Assembly: GCA_023428375.1 (NCBI GenBank)
Contig: JAEYYR010000002.1
Location: forward strand, 124,001 to 188,000
DNA: 64,000 nt
Reading direction: 5' to 3'
Source: a bacterium
GTDB taxonomy: Bacteria > Babelota > Babeliae > Babelales > Babelaceae
Below, one piece after another: positions 34,060 through 43,507 of the stretch (position 1 is the stretch's first letter; every line of letters starts with the position of its first letter). The translations under genes and the position numbers were made by a program. The notes under the pieces are model-generated. The model saw nothing but the letters and a program-made list of their open reading frames with translations. It was not told the DNA's origin and searched no databases.

Positions 34060-34902
34060 TTATTTTTTTGAATTAATGCGCTTATTGAATTGATATAACT
34101 CTCGCGCAACCGAATCTAAAATAGTGCCATCATTGGTGGACTCAGAAATTTTTGAACCACACGATTCTATTTCAAAGGTATTCGGTAGTAATGATCGTGC
34201 TACCTCGTGTTGGTACCAAATATATGGTTGGTTTGAAATGCAGAGCACGCTTCCTGCTTTTGGCTCAGACTTCATCCAAAGTTCAACCGTATCTGCTGTA
34301 TTTGCACGGCTACCATCGGCATGATTTGGTGCGCTATAATATTCTATTTCAATACCCATATCTTTAAGTTCAGAATTTTCTACCAATTCTTTCATGATGG
34401 TATATTCTGTGTGCTTTTCATCTTCAGAAACTTCTCTGCCAAATAATTCGCTTAATTTTGCAGCTGATTCGAATTCTTTATTAGCAGGTCTTTCAGAGCC
34501 TAATACAATAATCTTTTTTGTTTTAATGCCATCTTTTAAAAGCTCAATAAGATATTCAAGTCTTTGTTTGATGCGAGCAGCAAGTGCTCCAAACAATACG
34601 ATATAGTCATATTCTTCTTGAGCGGGAGAAATTTCATCAAGATAATCCAAGTCTTTTAACGCTTGGCGAATCGCATCATGATTTTTAGCATCTGCGTTAT
34701 CAATATCCCAACGTTCGGTACCCGGCTTGCGAAGATACTTTTTTTGAGTTTGGTCGACCAAGAATTGCAAATCGCCATCTTTGATGTTGGTCACTTCTAA
34801 TAACTTTTTGAACTGCGTGGTCGGTTTGAGCGAATTATCTACTAATGAATGCGCTGAAATGATGGTGGATACAGCAAATAATGCGTTTAGTAATGTAAAC
34901 AT
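34060..34902 (-). CDS. Secreted protein with weak resemblance to DUF218/YdcF domains (280 aa)
   Basis: ATG 34902 has AGGA upstream; an in-frame TTG at 34917 is rejected. Signal peptide (FTLLNALFAVSTIISA). DYIVLFGALAARIKQRL (99-115), KKIIVLGSERPA (129-140) and NTADTVELWM near 205 recall the layout of DUF218 proteins: two beta-strand-Gly motifs around an Arg/Glu-rich site. The match is by eye and weak. Function unknown; DUF218 proteins act on envelope carbohydrates or nucleotides in some bacteria. Confidence 0.6.
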   Translation of the reverse strand: MFTLLNALFAVSTIISAHSLVDNSLKPTTQFKKLLEVTNIKDGDLQFLVDQTQKKYLRKPGTERWDIDNADAKNHDAIRQALKDLDYLDEISPAQEEYDYIVLFGALAARIKQRLEYLIELLKDGIKTKKIIVLGSERPANKEFESAAKLSELFGREVSEDEKHTEYTIMKELVENSELKDMGIEIEYYSAPNHADGSRANTADTVELWMKSEPKAGSVLCISNQPYIWYQHEVARSLLPNTFEIESCGSKISESTNDGTILDSVARELYQFNKRINSKK

Positions 34903-34950
34903 ATTTAAATCCTGCAAATTATGATAGATTAAAATTTGAGTTATTATATC

Positions 34951-36903
34951 ATGTCTTTATTTAAATTACATAACCCATTTGCCCCCGGTGGTGATCAACC
35001 ACAAGCAATTGAACAATTAGTGAAAGACCGTCCCGGTGTTTCAACGTTGCTTGGTGTTACCGGATCCGGCAAGACATACACGATCGCCAATGTGATAGCA
35101 CAGCAAAACAAGCCAGTGTTGATATTGTCTCCAAACAAGACATTAGCAGCGCAGTTGTATGAAGAGTTTTGTCTGTTTTTCCCTGAAAATAAGGTGTGTT
35201 ATTTTGTCAGCTACTATGACTACTATCAACCAGAGTCATATTTGCCTGCACAGGATATGTATATTCCCAAAGAAACTAAAGTAAATAGTGAGATTGAACG
35301 ATTACGTATCGAAGCAACCGCTTCATTAATCAACAGACCCGATACTATTGTTATCGCCTCTGTATCATGTATTTATTCTCTTGGTAATCCATCAGATTAT
35401 AAAAATTTAGCCTTTTCGCTGCAAGTGGGACAAGAAATATCTCGTGCAGATTTATTAAGACAACTTATCTTTATTCAATACGTGCGTAATGATATTGAAA
35501 GAACTCCAGGTACTATCCAAGTCTTGGGTTCAGCTATTGATGTCAATTTGCCATACCAAAAAGAGCGTTTACGTATTGAGCTTTTTGGTAATACTATTGA
35601 GCGATTAAGCTGGTATTCAAAGCATGATAATCGATTAATTAAAGAACTTGATAACGTTTTAATATTTCCTGCCAAGCACTTTGTAACTACCGAAGAAAAA
35701 AAGCAGTCAGCGATTGCAAGCATAACCACTGAGTTGGAAGAAGTGTTGCCAACGATGCATAATCCATTGTATCGTGAACGTCTTAAAACACGCGTACTGC
35801 ATGATGTGGAACTTTTAAAAGAGCGTGGTTTTTGTCCAGGTATTGAAAACTATTCGGTCCATTTTGATGGTCGTCATCCTGGTGAAGCACCACATGCCCT
35901 CTTTGATTTCTTTGGGGATGATTTCTTGATGGTTATTGATGAGTCTCACATTGCAATCCCGCAGTTGCGTGGTATGTACGCTGGCGATAGAGCTCGTAAG
36001 CAATCATTGATAGAATTTGGTTTCCGTTTGCCTTCAGCATTAGACAACCGTCCATTACAATTTGCTGAAATTGAACGTTATTTTAAAGATGTTATTTTCG
36101 TATCGGCAACACCGGGCGAATATGAATTAGAAAAATCCTCTGCGATCGTAGAACAGATTATTCGTCCTACTGGTCTTGTCGATCCAATTATTGAAATCCG
36201 TCAGCGCGAAGGTCAGGTTCAGTATCTCATTGAACAGATTAAAGCCACAACGGATAAAGGATTCCGTACCTTAGTCACGGTTTTGACCAAAAAGCTTGCT
36301 GAAGAATTGGCGCGTTATCTTGAAGAGCGCCAGATCAAAGTATGTTATTTACACCATGATTTGAAAACGCCGCAACGAACTGAATTGTTACACAAGTTGC
36401 GTATCGGTGTTTTTGATTGCTTAGTTGGTGTGAACTTGCTTCGTGAAGGGTTAGATCTTCCAGAGGTTGCATTAATGGCCATTATGGATGCTGACGTAGA
36501 AAGTTTCTTGCGAGATAAGCGTTCGTTGATCCAGATTATTGGTCGTGCAGCGCGTAACAGTGAATCTCGCGTTATCATGTTTGCTGATAAGGTTACTCGC
36601 TCAATGAAAGAGGCGATTGATGAAACTGCGCGACGTCGTGCAATACAGCAAAAATTCAACGAAGAACATGGCATTATACCATTGACGGTAAAACGTGATG
36701 TTACTAAGTCAATCTCCAATATTCAAAAAGCAATTGCTGCAGCAAGTAAATCTAAGAGCAAGAAAAAAGAAGTTATTTCTGAAGATGTTGCAACACGACT
36801 TGCAGAGCTTGAACGCTTGATGGAAGAAGCAGCAGAAAAACTCGACTTTGAACAAGCTATTGCACTCCGCGATGAGTGGATGAAGTTGCGCGGCAACCAA
36901 TAA
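34951..36903 (+). CDS. uvrB: Excinuclease ABC subunit B
   Basis: Damage-recognition helicase of nucleotide excision repair. Walker A GVTGSGKT (35-42), beta-hairpin YYDYYQPESYLP (around 90-101), helicase motifs (DESH; LREGLDLPEV; QIIGRAARN), and a C-terminal UVR motif (LAELERLMEEAAEKLDFEQA) for UvrA/UvrC contact. From ATG 34951 the protein has 650 residues, close to the family norm; a TTG five codons upstream is open but unlikely. First gene of the uvrB-lgt-dnaG-rpoD-corC run. Confidence 0.97.
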   Translation: MSLFKLHNPFAPGGDQPQAIEQLVKDRPGVSTLLGVTGSGKTYTIANVIAQQNKPVLILSPNKTLAAQLYEEFCLFFPENKVCYFVSYYDYYQPESYLPAQDMYIPKETKVNSEIERLRIEATASLINRPDTIVIASVSCIYSLGNPSDYKNLAFSLQVGQEISRADLLRQLIFIQYVRNDIERTPGTIQVLGSAIDVNLPYQKERLRIELFGNTIERLSWYSKHDNRLIKELDNVLIFPAKHFVTTEEKKQSAIASITTELEEVLPTMHNPLYRERLKTRVLHDVELLKERGFCPGIENYSVHFDGRHPGEAPHALFDFFGDDFLMVIDESHIAIPQLRGMYAGDRARKQSLIEFGFRLPSALDNRPLQFAEIERYFKDVIFVSATPGEYELEKSSAIVEQIIRPTGLVDPIIEIRQREGQVQYLIEQIKATTDKGFRTLVTVLTKKLAEELARYLEERQIKVCYLHHDLKTPQRTELLHKLRIGVFDCLVGVNLLREGLDLPEVALMAIMDADVESFLRDKRSLIQIIGRAARNSESRVIMFADKVTRSMKEAIDETARRRAIQQKFNEEHGIIPLTVKRDVTKSISNIQKAIAAASKSKSKKKEVISEDVATRLAELERLMEEAAEKLDFEQAIALRDEWMKLRGNQ

Positions 36904-36935
36904 TTATGCAAGCTTGTAGAAGTTAGAGGTTTATC

Positions 36936-37706
36936 ATGAGTGCTCGTTTGTTTGCGTTTACGGATTCTATAGGAATTCATAGCTTTGGTGTCATTTTAGC
37001 AATCGGCTTTCTCTTTTTTAGTTGGTTATTCAAAAAAGATTCCCGTTTTTTACGTTACCTTCCTGGTAACCGTTCAGACATTCTCTTGTTGGGCGGCATT
37101 CTTGCTGTTTTAATCGGTGGACGTTTTATATATTGGCTCAGTGAATGGGAAGGCGAACGTCATTTTACCGATTTATTTACCTGGTGGGACGGTGGATTTT
37201 CTGTAATGGGTTCTACGTTAGCTATCATGATTTTTGTCGCAAGTTTCATACGATATTATCGATTGCCAATTTTAGGTATGTGTGATTATGTTGCAACGTA
37301 TGTTCCCATAATTCATTCGTTTGGACGTGTGGGTTGTTTTTTTGCAGGATGTTGTTTTGGGATAGAATACAGCGGTTTAGGATCTATTACATACACCGAT
37401 CCTTATTGCGGCGCTCCATTATATATTTCATTATTTCCTGTACAATTACTCAGTAGTTTTTGGTATGCCCTATTATTCCTTTTTTTATTTTTTGGTTATA
37501 AAAAATCCTGGTTCAAACCGGGTCAAGCTGCATTAATCTATATTATTGCCTCATCTTTTGAGCGCTTTATGCTCGACTTTATTCGTGGTGACCGCATACT
37601 AGGTTATGGCGTTGTTTCATTTAATCAGTGGATCGCTTTCACCATATTTATGTTTGGAATTTCTTGTTACCTATTTTTGTTCTTTTGGCGTAAACGTCAT
37701 CTATGA
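36936..37706 (+). CDS. lgt: Prolipoprotein diacylglyceryl transferase
   Basis: Inner-membrane enzyme that adds diacylglycerol to the lipobox Cys of prolipoproteins. Several membrane helices, GGRFIYWL near 61-68, and the signature region HSFGRVGCFFAGCCFG near residue 128. This is the Cys-rich GRxGCFxxGCCxG variant rather than GRIGNFxNGE. 256 residues is normal. AGAGG precedes the ATG; its stop overlaps dnaG by 4 bases. Its presence fits the lipobox-bearing proteins in the window. Confidence 0.92.
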   Translation: MSARLFAFTDSIGIHSFGVILAIGFLFFSWLFKKDSRFLRYLPGNRSDILLLGGILAVLIGGRFIYWLSEWEGERHFTDLFTWWDGGFSVMGSTLAIMIFVASFIRYYRLPILGMCDYVATYVPIIHSFGRVGCFFAGCCFGIEYSGLGSITYTDPYCGAPLYISLFPVQLLSSFWYALLFLFLFFGYKKSWFKPGQAALIYIIASSFERFMLDFIRGDRILGYGVVSFNQWIAFTIFMFGISCYLFLFFWRKRHL

Positions 37707-39448
37707 ATATTTTCGCTCTCATCAAATCTAAGTTACGCATTGAAGACCTTGTGCAAGAGTATGTTACTCTGAAACGCTTTGGTCATTATTTAAAAGGTGC
37801 TTGTCCTTTTCATCATGAAAAAACACCGTCATTTACAGTAAGTCCGGACAAGGCCATATTTTACTGTTTTGGTTGCCAGGCTGGCGGGGATGCAATTGCG
37901 TTTTTTGCACAAATTGAACGAATTTCTCAACTTGAAGCAGCACGAGAACTTGCAAAGCGCTTTGGCATAGAAATTCCTGAAGACGCATCATTTGATCAAC
38001 AAGCGCAGGATGAAGCTGATCGCTATTTACAAGTTTGTGCACTCACCAGCGAATGGTGCAGAGAGCAGTATAAACGTAGTTCGCCCGTTCAAGCATATTT
38101 AATGCAACGCGGAATTTCTGCAAAAACAATCGATGAATTTGCTATTGGATTCTTTCCGTCCCAAACTCAGCAATTGATAGCTAATGGGTATGCCAAAGGA
38201 TTAGTAGCTAAAGATTTAGTTGACGCGCAGATTGTCTTTGACGGAAAGCATGGCATGTATTCGCCATTTGAAGATCGCATCATGTTTCCCATTTGCGATA
38301 TCATGGGACGAGTTGTTGGATTTGGTGGACGTGTTTTCAAGTCCGAAGATCCGCGAGTAAAATATTACAACTCTCATGAACATGCATTGTTTAATAAAAG
38401 AGGTCTGTTGTATGGCCTTGATAAAGCTAAAAAAACAATGCAAAAAAATGACCGTGCAATTTTAGTTGAAGGTTATGTTGACTGCATTATGATGCACCAA
38501 GCAGGCTATACTGAGGCGGTTGCAACACTCGGTACTTCCTGTACGCTTGAACATTTACAACAGTTGAGCCGATTTGTCTCTAATGTTTTTATCATGTATG
38601 ATGGCGATTCTGCAGGTAGTCAGGCGATGTTGAGACTTGCTGAAATGTGCTGGCAAACGTCACTCAATATGTATGTGATGCAAGTGCCGCAAGGTGAAGA
38701 TCCTGCATCATTCATCGCAAAAGCGGGAGATGTTAAAAATCTCTTACAGCAAGCGCAAGGTATTTTTGAATATTGTTTACAGCAACAAAGAGTAGCACTG
38801 ACTAATGCAACTTTTTCTGAGCGACTGGAATTAATAAAACATGGATTAAGTTTGGTCTCTCGGGTGAACGATCCAATTAAACGTGAACTTTTAATGGCGC
38901 AAGCAAGTGAAGTGTTTACAATCCCATTATCGGCTGTGCGGCAAGAGGTCTCGGTTTTAAAATCGTCCGAGGGTCGTGCCCAAAAGCAGAAAATTACAGA
39001 AGTAGCGGCTCAAAAAAATACTTTATTTGAAATAAGGGATTTAGAAAAAAGATTAATTTGTGGTATACTCTTTGGTGAAATTGAGTTAGATCAAACGGAA
39101 CTTGAAGCTCTCAAGCAGATCATAGGCCCAGAATTAGGGCAGCTAATTATACGATTATTAATGCTGAGAAAGAAAGAACCGCTCTCATTTCAAGATTTTT
39201 TTGATACATTAAAAGAAGAAGAGAAAGTATTAGTGAGCAGGCTTACCATTGACTATCAGCCCCTGGCTGAGACCGAAAAAGCACCATTACTTATGCAATT
39301 TAGAAAAAAACAGTGGAAATTAATGCTGCATGAGATAAAAGCTCAGTTGGCAGTCGCACAGGCTGCGCAAGACAAAGCTAAAATTAATGCGCTGCTTGAT
39401 CAATTACAGAAATTTCAAAAATCTATGCAACTTGGGGGACTTCAGTGA
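37703..39448 (+). CDS. dnaG: DNA primase
   Basis: Makes RNA primers for replication. CHC2-type zinc ribbon with Cys34, His37, Cys55 and Cys58 (CPFHHEK...FYCFGC). TOPRIM domain with AILVEGYVDCI near 250-260, TLGTSCT and MYDGDSAG. The C-terminal helicase-binding part (about 440-581) is present and divergent. ATG overlaps lgt, and the TGA overlaps the GTG of rpoD. Confidence 0.96.
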   Translation: MNIFALIKSKLRIEDLVQEYVTLKRFGHYLKGACPFHHEKTPSFTVSPDKAIFYCFGCQAGGDAIAFFAQIERISQLEAARELAKRFGIEIPEDASFDQQAQDEADRYLQVCALTSEWCREQYKRSSPVQAYLMQRGISAKTIDEFAIGFFPSQTQQLIANGYAKGLVAKDLVDAQIVFDGKHGMYSPFEDRIMFPICDIMGRVVGFGGRVFKSEDPRVKYYNSHEHALFNKRGLLYGLDKAKKTMQKNDRAILVEGYVDCIMMHQAGYTEAVATLGTSCTLEHLQQLSRFVSNVFIMYDGDSAGSQAMLRLAEMCWQTSLNMYVMQVPQGEDPASFIAKAGDVKNLLQQAQGIFEYCLQQQRVALTNATFSERLELIKHGLSLVSRVNDPIKRELLMAQASEVFTIPLSAVRQEVSVLKSSEGRAQKQKITEVAAQKNTLFEIRDLEKRLICGILFGEIELDQTELEALKQIIGPELGQLIIRLLMLRKKEPLSFQDFFDTLKEEEKVLVSRLTIDYQPLAETEKAPLLMQFRKKQWKLMLHEIKAQLAVAQAAQDKAKINALLDQLQKFQKSMQLGGLQ

Positions 39449-41370
39449 TACTTAAAACAAAAAAAAGTTCTGCAAAACAAGATGCTTCTAAGACAAAAGT
39501 TACGCCTAAAAAAGGTCGTGGCATTGATTTAAAGGAAGAACTTGTCGATGCTTTAGTCGATAAAGGTCGCATCAATGGTGTTATAACCTATGAAGAGGTT
39601 ATGGACTTTGGTGAACAACATCATCTTAATGAAGTTGAAATGAATGACTTGATGCGTCTCTTTGAAAAAGAGAACATTGAAATGGTCATGCATGATGAAC
39701 TCGAAGGTGCTGCTGAAGTTGGTGACTTTGAAGCTGAAGAAAAATCTCCATTATTATACAAATCTCATTTAGTTGATAGTTCATTAGAATTCGATACCGA
39801 AGAAGAAATGGAAGGCGACTCTGAGGAAGATGAGGATGAAGATCAGGATCTAGTAAAAGATACTGGTGATGCATCTTACATGCCCGATGGTGTTAAGCTC
39901 TATCTGCGTGATATTGGTAAATTTCCTCTATTAAATAAGAAAACAGAAACAGTAATTTCTGATCAGATTGCTCAAAGTAAGCACGACAGCATCGAAGCTA
40001 TATCAAAGTTCCCTTTTATTCATAAAGAACTTGTAGCGATTGGTGATAAAATTTCTCGTAATGCTTTAGCGATTAAAGATATTATTCAGTTTCAAGAATT
40101 TACCGAAGAGAATTTGCCTAAGTTTGAAGAAGAAAAAGACGCTTTCTTAAAAACTATTAATGAGATTCGCGACTTAATTCAAAACGAGCAAAAAATTTAT
40201 TATAGCTATCGTGGCAAATTAGATTCTGATCAAGCAAAAAAAGAGATGCTTGAGCGTGTAGCGGTAAATAAAGAAGAAATTAGCAAGACTATCCAAACCA
40301 TTCGTTTGTCGAATAAGTTAATAAAAAAACTTGGCAAACGTATTGAAAAGAATTTAGCTAAAATTGAAGAACGTCAGCAATTTATCGACGAAGCTGAATC
40401 ATCACTTGCGGAAATGCAAAAACAAAAAAGCATTGATGCAGAAGAACAAGCGATGATTGAAGAAATGGATCGTCAAGTCCGTAGCGCTCACAAAGCTATC
40501 AAGAAACTTGAAGCTGAAATGGGTCTACCACTCAATGCGATTTATCATTACTACAATCAGTTGAAAGATGGTCAACGTCGCGATAAAGAAGCAAAAGACG
40601 ATCTTGCACGTGCAAACATGCGTTTAGTAGTTAACATTGCTAAAAAGTATGTGAACCGTGGACTTCACTTCTTAGATTTGATACAAGAAGGTAACATCGG
40701 TTTGATGAAAGCCGTTGAGAAGTTTGAATTTGAACGTGGTTATAAATTTTCTACCTATGCAACCTGGTGGATTCGTCAAGCGATCAATCGTGCAATAGCC
40801 GATCAATCACGTACGATCCGTGTTCCGGTTCATATGGTTGAAACATTGAACAAGATTAATAAAACCAAGCGTACCTATTTGCAAGAACATGGTCGTGAAC
40901 CGACATATGCTGAACTTGCAGCAGAAGTTAATGTTGACGAGAAAAAGATCAAAAACATTTTGAAAATTTCTCGCGATCCAATTTCTCTTGATACACCGCT
41001 TGGTCCTGATAGCGAAGACGCATTCATGAAAGATTTCATTGCCAATGAAAATGAACTTTCACCATCGGATGCAGTAGCTGGCAGTGATTTAAAGGAACGT
41101 GTGCGCGAAGTCCTCAAAACTTTAACGCCTAGAGAGGAAAAAGTCCTCAAAATGCGATTTGGTATTGACGTGGCGGCAGAACATACGTTAGAGGAAGTAG
41201 GTAAGGACTTTGGCGTTACGAGGGAGCGAGTACGTCAAATTGAAGTGAAAGCTTTAAGAAAGCTTAGACATCCATCTCGAGCGAAGAAGTTGCAAACCTT
41301 CTTTGAAAAAGAGTATGAGTTTAAGCCGGAAGATACGCTCGAAGACGAAGGTACAGAAGGTGAAGAATAA
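39445..41370 (+). CDS. rpoD: Primary RNA polymerase sigma factor (sigma-70)
   Basis: Starts with GTG at 39445 overlapping the dnaG stop (GTGA), with GGGGGA upstream. Region 1.1 (about 28-80) is followed by an acidic stretch. Region 1.2 is DGVKLYLRDIGKFPLL (about 147-162). A long charged, coiled-coil-like non-conserved region spans about 170-380. Region 2 is RANMRLVVNIAKKYV...KFSTYATWWIRQAI (about 388-455), region 3 follows, and region 4.2 is TLEEVGKDFGVTRERVRQIE (about 582-601). 641 aa. dnaG-rpoD is the classic macromolecular synthesis pair. Confidence 0.97.
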   Translation: MILKTKKSSAKQDASKTKVTPKKGRGIDLKEELVDALVDKGRINGVITYEEVMDFGEQHHLNEVEMNDLMRLFEKENIEMVMHDELEGAAEVGDFEAEEKSPLLYKSHLVDSSLEFDTEEEMEGDSEEDEDEDQDLVKDTGDASYMPDGVKLYLRDIGKFPLLNKKTETVISDQIAQSKHDSIEAISKFPFIHKELVAIGDKISRNALAIKDIIQFQEFTEENLPKFEEEKDAFLKTINEIRDLIQNEQKIYYSYRGKLDSDQAKKEMLERVAVNKEEISKTIQTIRLSNKLIKKLGKRIEKNLAKIEERQQFIDEAESSLAEMQKQKSIDAEEQAMIEEMDRQVRSAHKAIKKLEAEMGLPLNAIYHYYNQLKDGQRRDKEAKDDLARANMRLVVNIAKKYVNRGLHFLDLIQEGNIGLMKAVEKFEFERGYKFSTYATWWIRQAINRAIADQSRTIRVPVHMVETLNKINKTKRTYLQEHGREPTYAELAAEVNVDEKKIKNILKISRDPISLDTPLGPDSEDAFMKDFIANENELSPSDAVAGSDLKERVREVLKTLTPREEKVLKMRFGIDVAAEHTLEEVGKDFGVTRERVRQIEVKALRKLRHPSRAKKLQTFFEKEYEFKPEDTLEDEGTEGEE

Positions 41371-42678
41371 ATGGAACCGTTAGGCGATAGTAGTTTATTA
41401 ACGAATGGTCTATTGTTTTTTATATCGTTAGGTTTTTGTGCTCTGCTCTCTTTTTTGGAGACAAGTATAACCGCGTTACGATTATTTAAATTGAAAGAAA
41501 TGTCACATACAGCAGGGAGATACCAGGAGCTGTTTCAATCATTGGAAAAAAATCCAAACCGATTGTTAAACACGATCTTGATCGCTGGTAACCTTGCTGA
41601 TGTTACAGCAGCAACATTTGGTTCCATGACAACTGAGATACTTTTTGCTCAGTTGCCTGGAACCATCGGTTTTTCTCTGGGTATATTCTTGGTAACGGCT
41701 ACGTTACTCATTTTTGGTGAAATTTTGCCAAAAAACGTTGCCAAAGTGTATGGTGAAAGATTGTTTGGATCTACGTTGTGGATCACCAATATTTTCTTCT
41801 ATGCACTCTATCCATTTACTACATTACTCATCGGTATAGCTGATTATATTATGTATAGTTTTGCTGGTCAGCAACCTGAACATGCAGAATATATTACCTC
41901 AGAAAAAGAGATCCAATTTCTTATTGATTACATTAATGAAAAAGGATTGATTGAACCAGATAAAACATCCATGTTAAAAAGTATCTTTGAGTTGGGTACC
42001 ACCCAAGTTAAAGAGATCATGGTTCCTGGTCCATCAGTAATTTCTATCAGCGCTCAATTAACTTTAAAAGAAGCGCTCGCATTTTTCACGAAATATCAGT
42101 TTTCACGTTTTCCGGTCTACGAAGGTGCGCCAGACAACGTTATTGGTATGCTTCATTTAAAAGATGTGTTTATGGTTGTTTCTAAAGATGAAGAAAAATC
42201 GGTCAAAGATATCTTGCGACCAATTCTCTTTATTCCAGAAAATCTTAAAGTGAACCAATTGCTTCGTGAATTTAAAGCACAGCATATGCACATTGCTATT
42301 GTAATCAATGAGTTTGGTAGTAACGTTGGCTTGGTAACGCTTGAAGACGTACTCGAAGAAATCGTTGGTGAAATTCGGGATGAATATGAAGCAGTAACTG
42401 AAAAAATTATACCGCTTAAAAATGGTGGTTGGTTAGTTGATGCAAGTATTGAATTAGAACAACTCAGTAAATTATTGAATATATATTTTGAACGTGAAGC
42501 GGCTTTCACCCTCGGTGGGTTTTTGACTGAACGTGTTCAGCATTTGCCAAAAAAAGGTGAACGAATTCCGTACAAGAATTATATATTCCAAATACAACAA
42601 GCATCTGCAAAGCGTGTATTTCAAGTATTAGTGTTTGAAGCAAATTCACAAGCACCAATCGAAAACATTGACAGCTAA
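41371..42678 (+). CDS. HlyC/CorC-family (CNNM/DUF21-CBS) membrane protein
   Basis: N-terminal DUF21 membrane domain (about 1-190; SFLETSITALRLFKL, GEILPKNVAKVYGER), a pair of CBS domains (about 205-325; IMVPGPSVISIS, FSRFPVYEGAPDNVIGML, LEDVLEEIVGEI) and a CorC_HlyC transporter-associated domain (about 340-425). Such proteins take part in Mg2+ or Co2+ homeostasis. The ATG directly follows the rpoD stop codon with no gap, so it belongs to the same operon. Confidence 0.92.
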   Translation: MEPLGDSSLLTNGLLFFISLGFCALLSFLETSITALRLFKLKEMSHTAGRYQELFQSLEKNPNRLLNTILIAGNLADVTAATFGSMTTEILFAQLPGTIGFSLGIFLVTATLLIFGEILPKNVAKVYGERLFGSTLWITNIFFYALYPFTTLLIGIADYIMYSFAGQQPEHAEYITSEKEIQFLIDYINEKGLIEPDKTSMLKSIFELGTTQVKEIMVPGPSVISISAQLTLKEALAFFTKYQFSRFPVYEGAPDNVIGMLHLKDVFMVVSKDEEKSVKDILRPILFIPENLKVNQLLREFKAQHMHIAIVINEFGSNVGLVTLEDVLEEIVGEIRDEYEAVTEKIIPLKNGGWLVDASIELEQLSKLLNIYFEREAAFTLGGFLTERVQHLPKKGERIPYKNYIFQIQQASAKRVFQVLVFEANSQAPIENIDS

Positions 42679-42714
42679 TTGTTTGAATAGATAGGCTTCC
42701 TCAAAAGGGAGCTT

Positions 42715-43140
42715 ATGAAAAAATATATAGCGCTGTTATTATCGTGTTTGGTTTTTGTTTCTCAACTAGACTGTAATACCTTAGAGCCAATTGATCCCCA
42801 GGATCAATTGCCATTCATTATGGCAAATTGCTTTGCTCAAATTTTAATGCACGGATTAACCGCTGCTCAAGCAAATAATAATAAAGAATTACGTGTACAA
42901 GAATTATCCAAAGCTATCCATTGCTTTGCACAATTTCTTGTACAATTTTTTAATACGCCAAAACGATCTTGTTTAGATATGTACTCATCAATGCACATTA
43001 TGAGAGAATGCTGTCACGATGAAGTATTCATGCACAAGTTATCTGAATGTTTTAATACAGAGCTAGAATCTATTTTTGATGCAATGATATCACATGCTGA
43101 TGAGCATGCATTAATAGAGTCTTTGCATTTTGATACGTAA
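42715..43140 (+). CDS. Small secreted Cys/His-rich protein (141 aa)
   Basis: Not recognised. Signal peptide (KKYIALLLSCLVFVSQ). The mature helical part carries Cys and His at intervals (AIHCFAQFL, RSCLDMYSSMHIMRECCHDE, LSECFNTE), a pattern that could bind metal or form disulfides. GGGAG precedes the ATG. Its last 71 bases overlap, on the other strand, the end of the convergent Nudix gene. Confidence 0.68.
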   Translation: MKKYIALLLSCLVFVSQLDCNTLEPIDPQDQLPFIMANCFAQILMHGLTAAQANNNKELRVQELSKAIHCFAQFLVQFFNTPKRSCLDMYSSMHIMRECCHDEVFMHKLSECFNTELESIFDAMISHADEHALIESLHFDT

Positions 43141-43498
43141 CTTGTTTAACAGCATCGTCATACGTCAACCATACATAATCAATATGTTCTCGTGATAAGG
43201 TAACGTGAGTTTTTTTGGATTCTGCAGTAAAAAATATTACGGTTTTTTTAATTAAATTGCCGGTACGATCTCTAAATTGATACCCCAGTGATTGTTCAAA
43301 GCCTTGATCCAAGGTAATATCAAGACCAGTTTCTTCTCGCGTTTCACGAATCGCTGCTTCTTGCGGTGTTTCATCACCTTCTAAATGTCCTTTTGGAAGA
43401 TCCCAATGGCCTGAAAGATAATGCAATAACAAATAATGTGGTGTGCCATGTGCATCAATATTATAAACAACTGCCCCGCCGGAAATTTCATGTTTCAT
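43070..43498 (-). CDS. Nudix hydrolase, Ap4A hydrolase-like (142 aa)
   Basis: Textbook Nudix box G37-x5-E43-x7-R51-E-T-R-E-E-T-G-L59. The lead-in HWDLPKGHLE is typical of asymmetrical bis(5'-nucleosyl)-tetraphosphatases. Cytosolic; likely hydrolyses Ap4A or a related dinucleotide. I use ATG 43498 (AAGG at good spacing) over the ATG two codons earlier. Its 3' end overlaps the convergent secreted gene by 71 bases. Close upstream lies murJ. Confidence 0.85.
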   Translation of the reverse strand: MKHEISGGAVVYNIDAHGTPHYLLLHYLSGHWDLPKGHLEGDETPQEAAIRETREETGLDITLDQGFEQSLGYQFRDRTGNLIKKTVIFFTAESKKTHVTLSREHIDYVWLTYDDAVKQVTYQNAKTLLMHAHQHVISLHQK

Positions 43499-43507
43499 GT
43501 GCATGCC

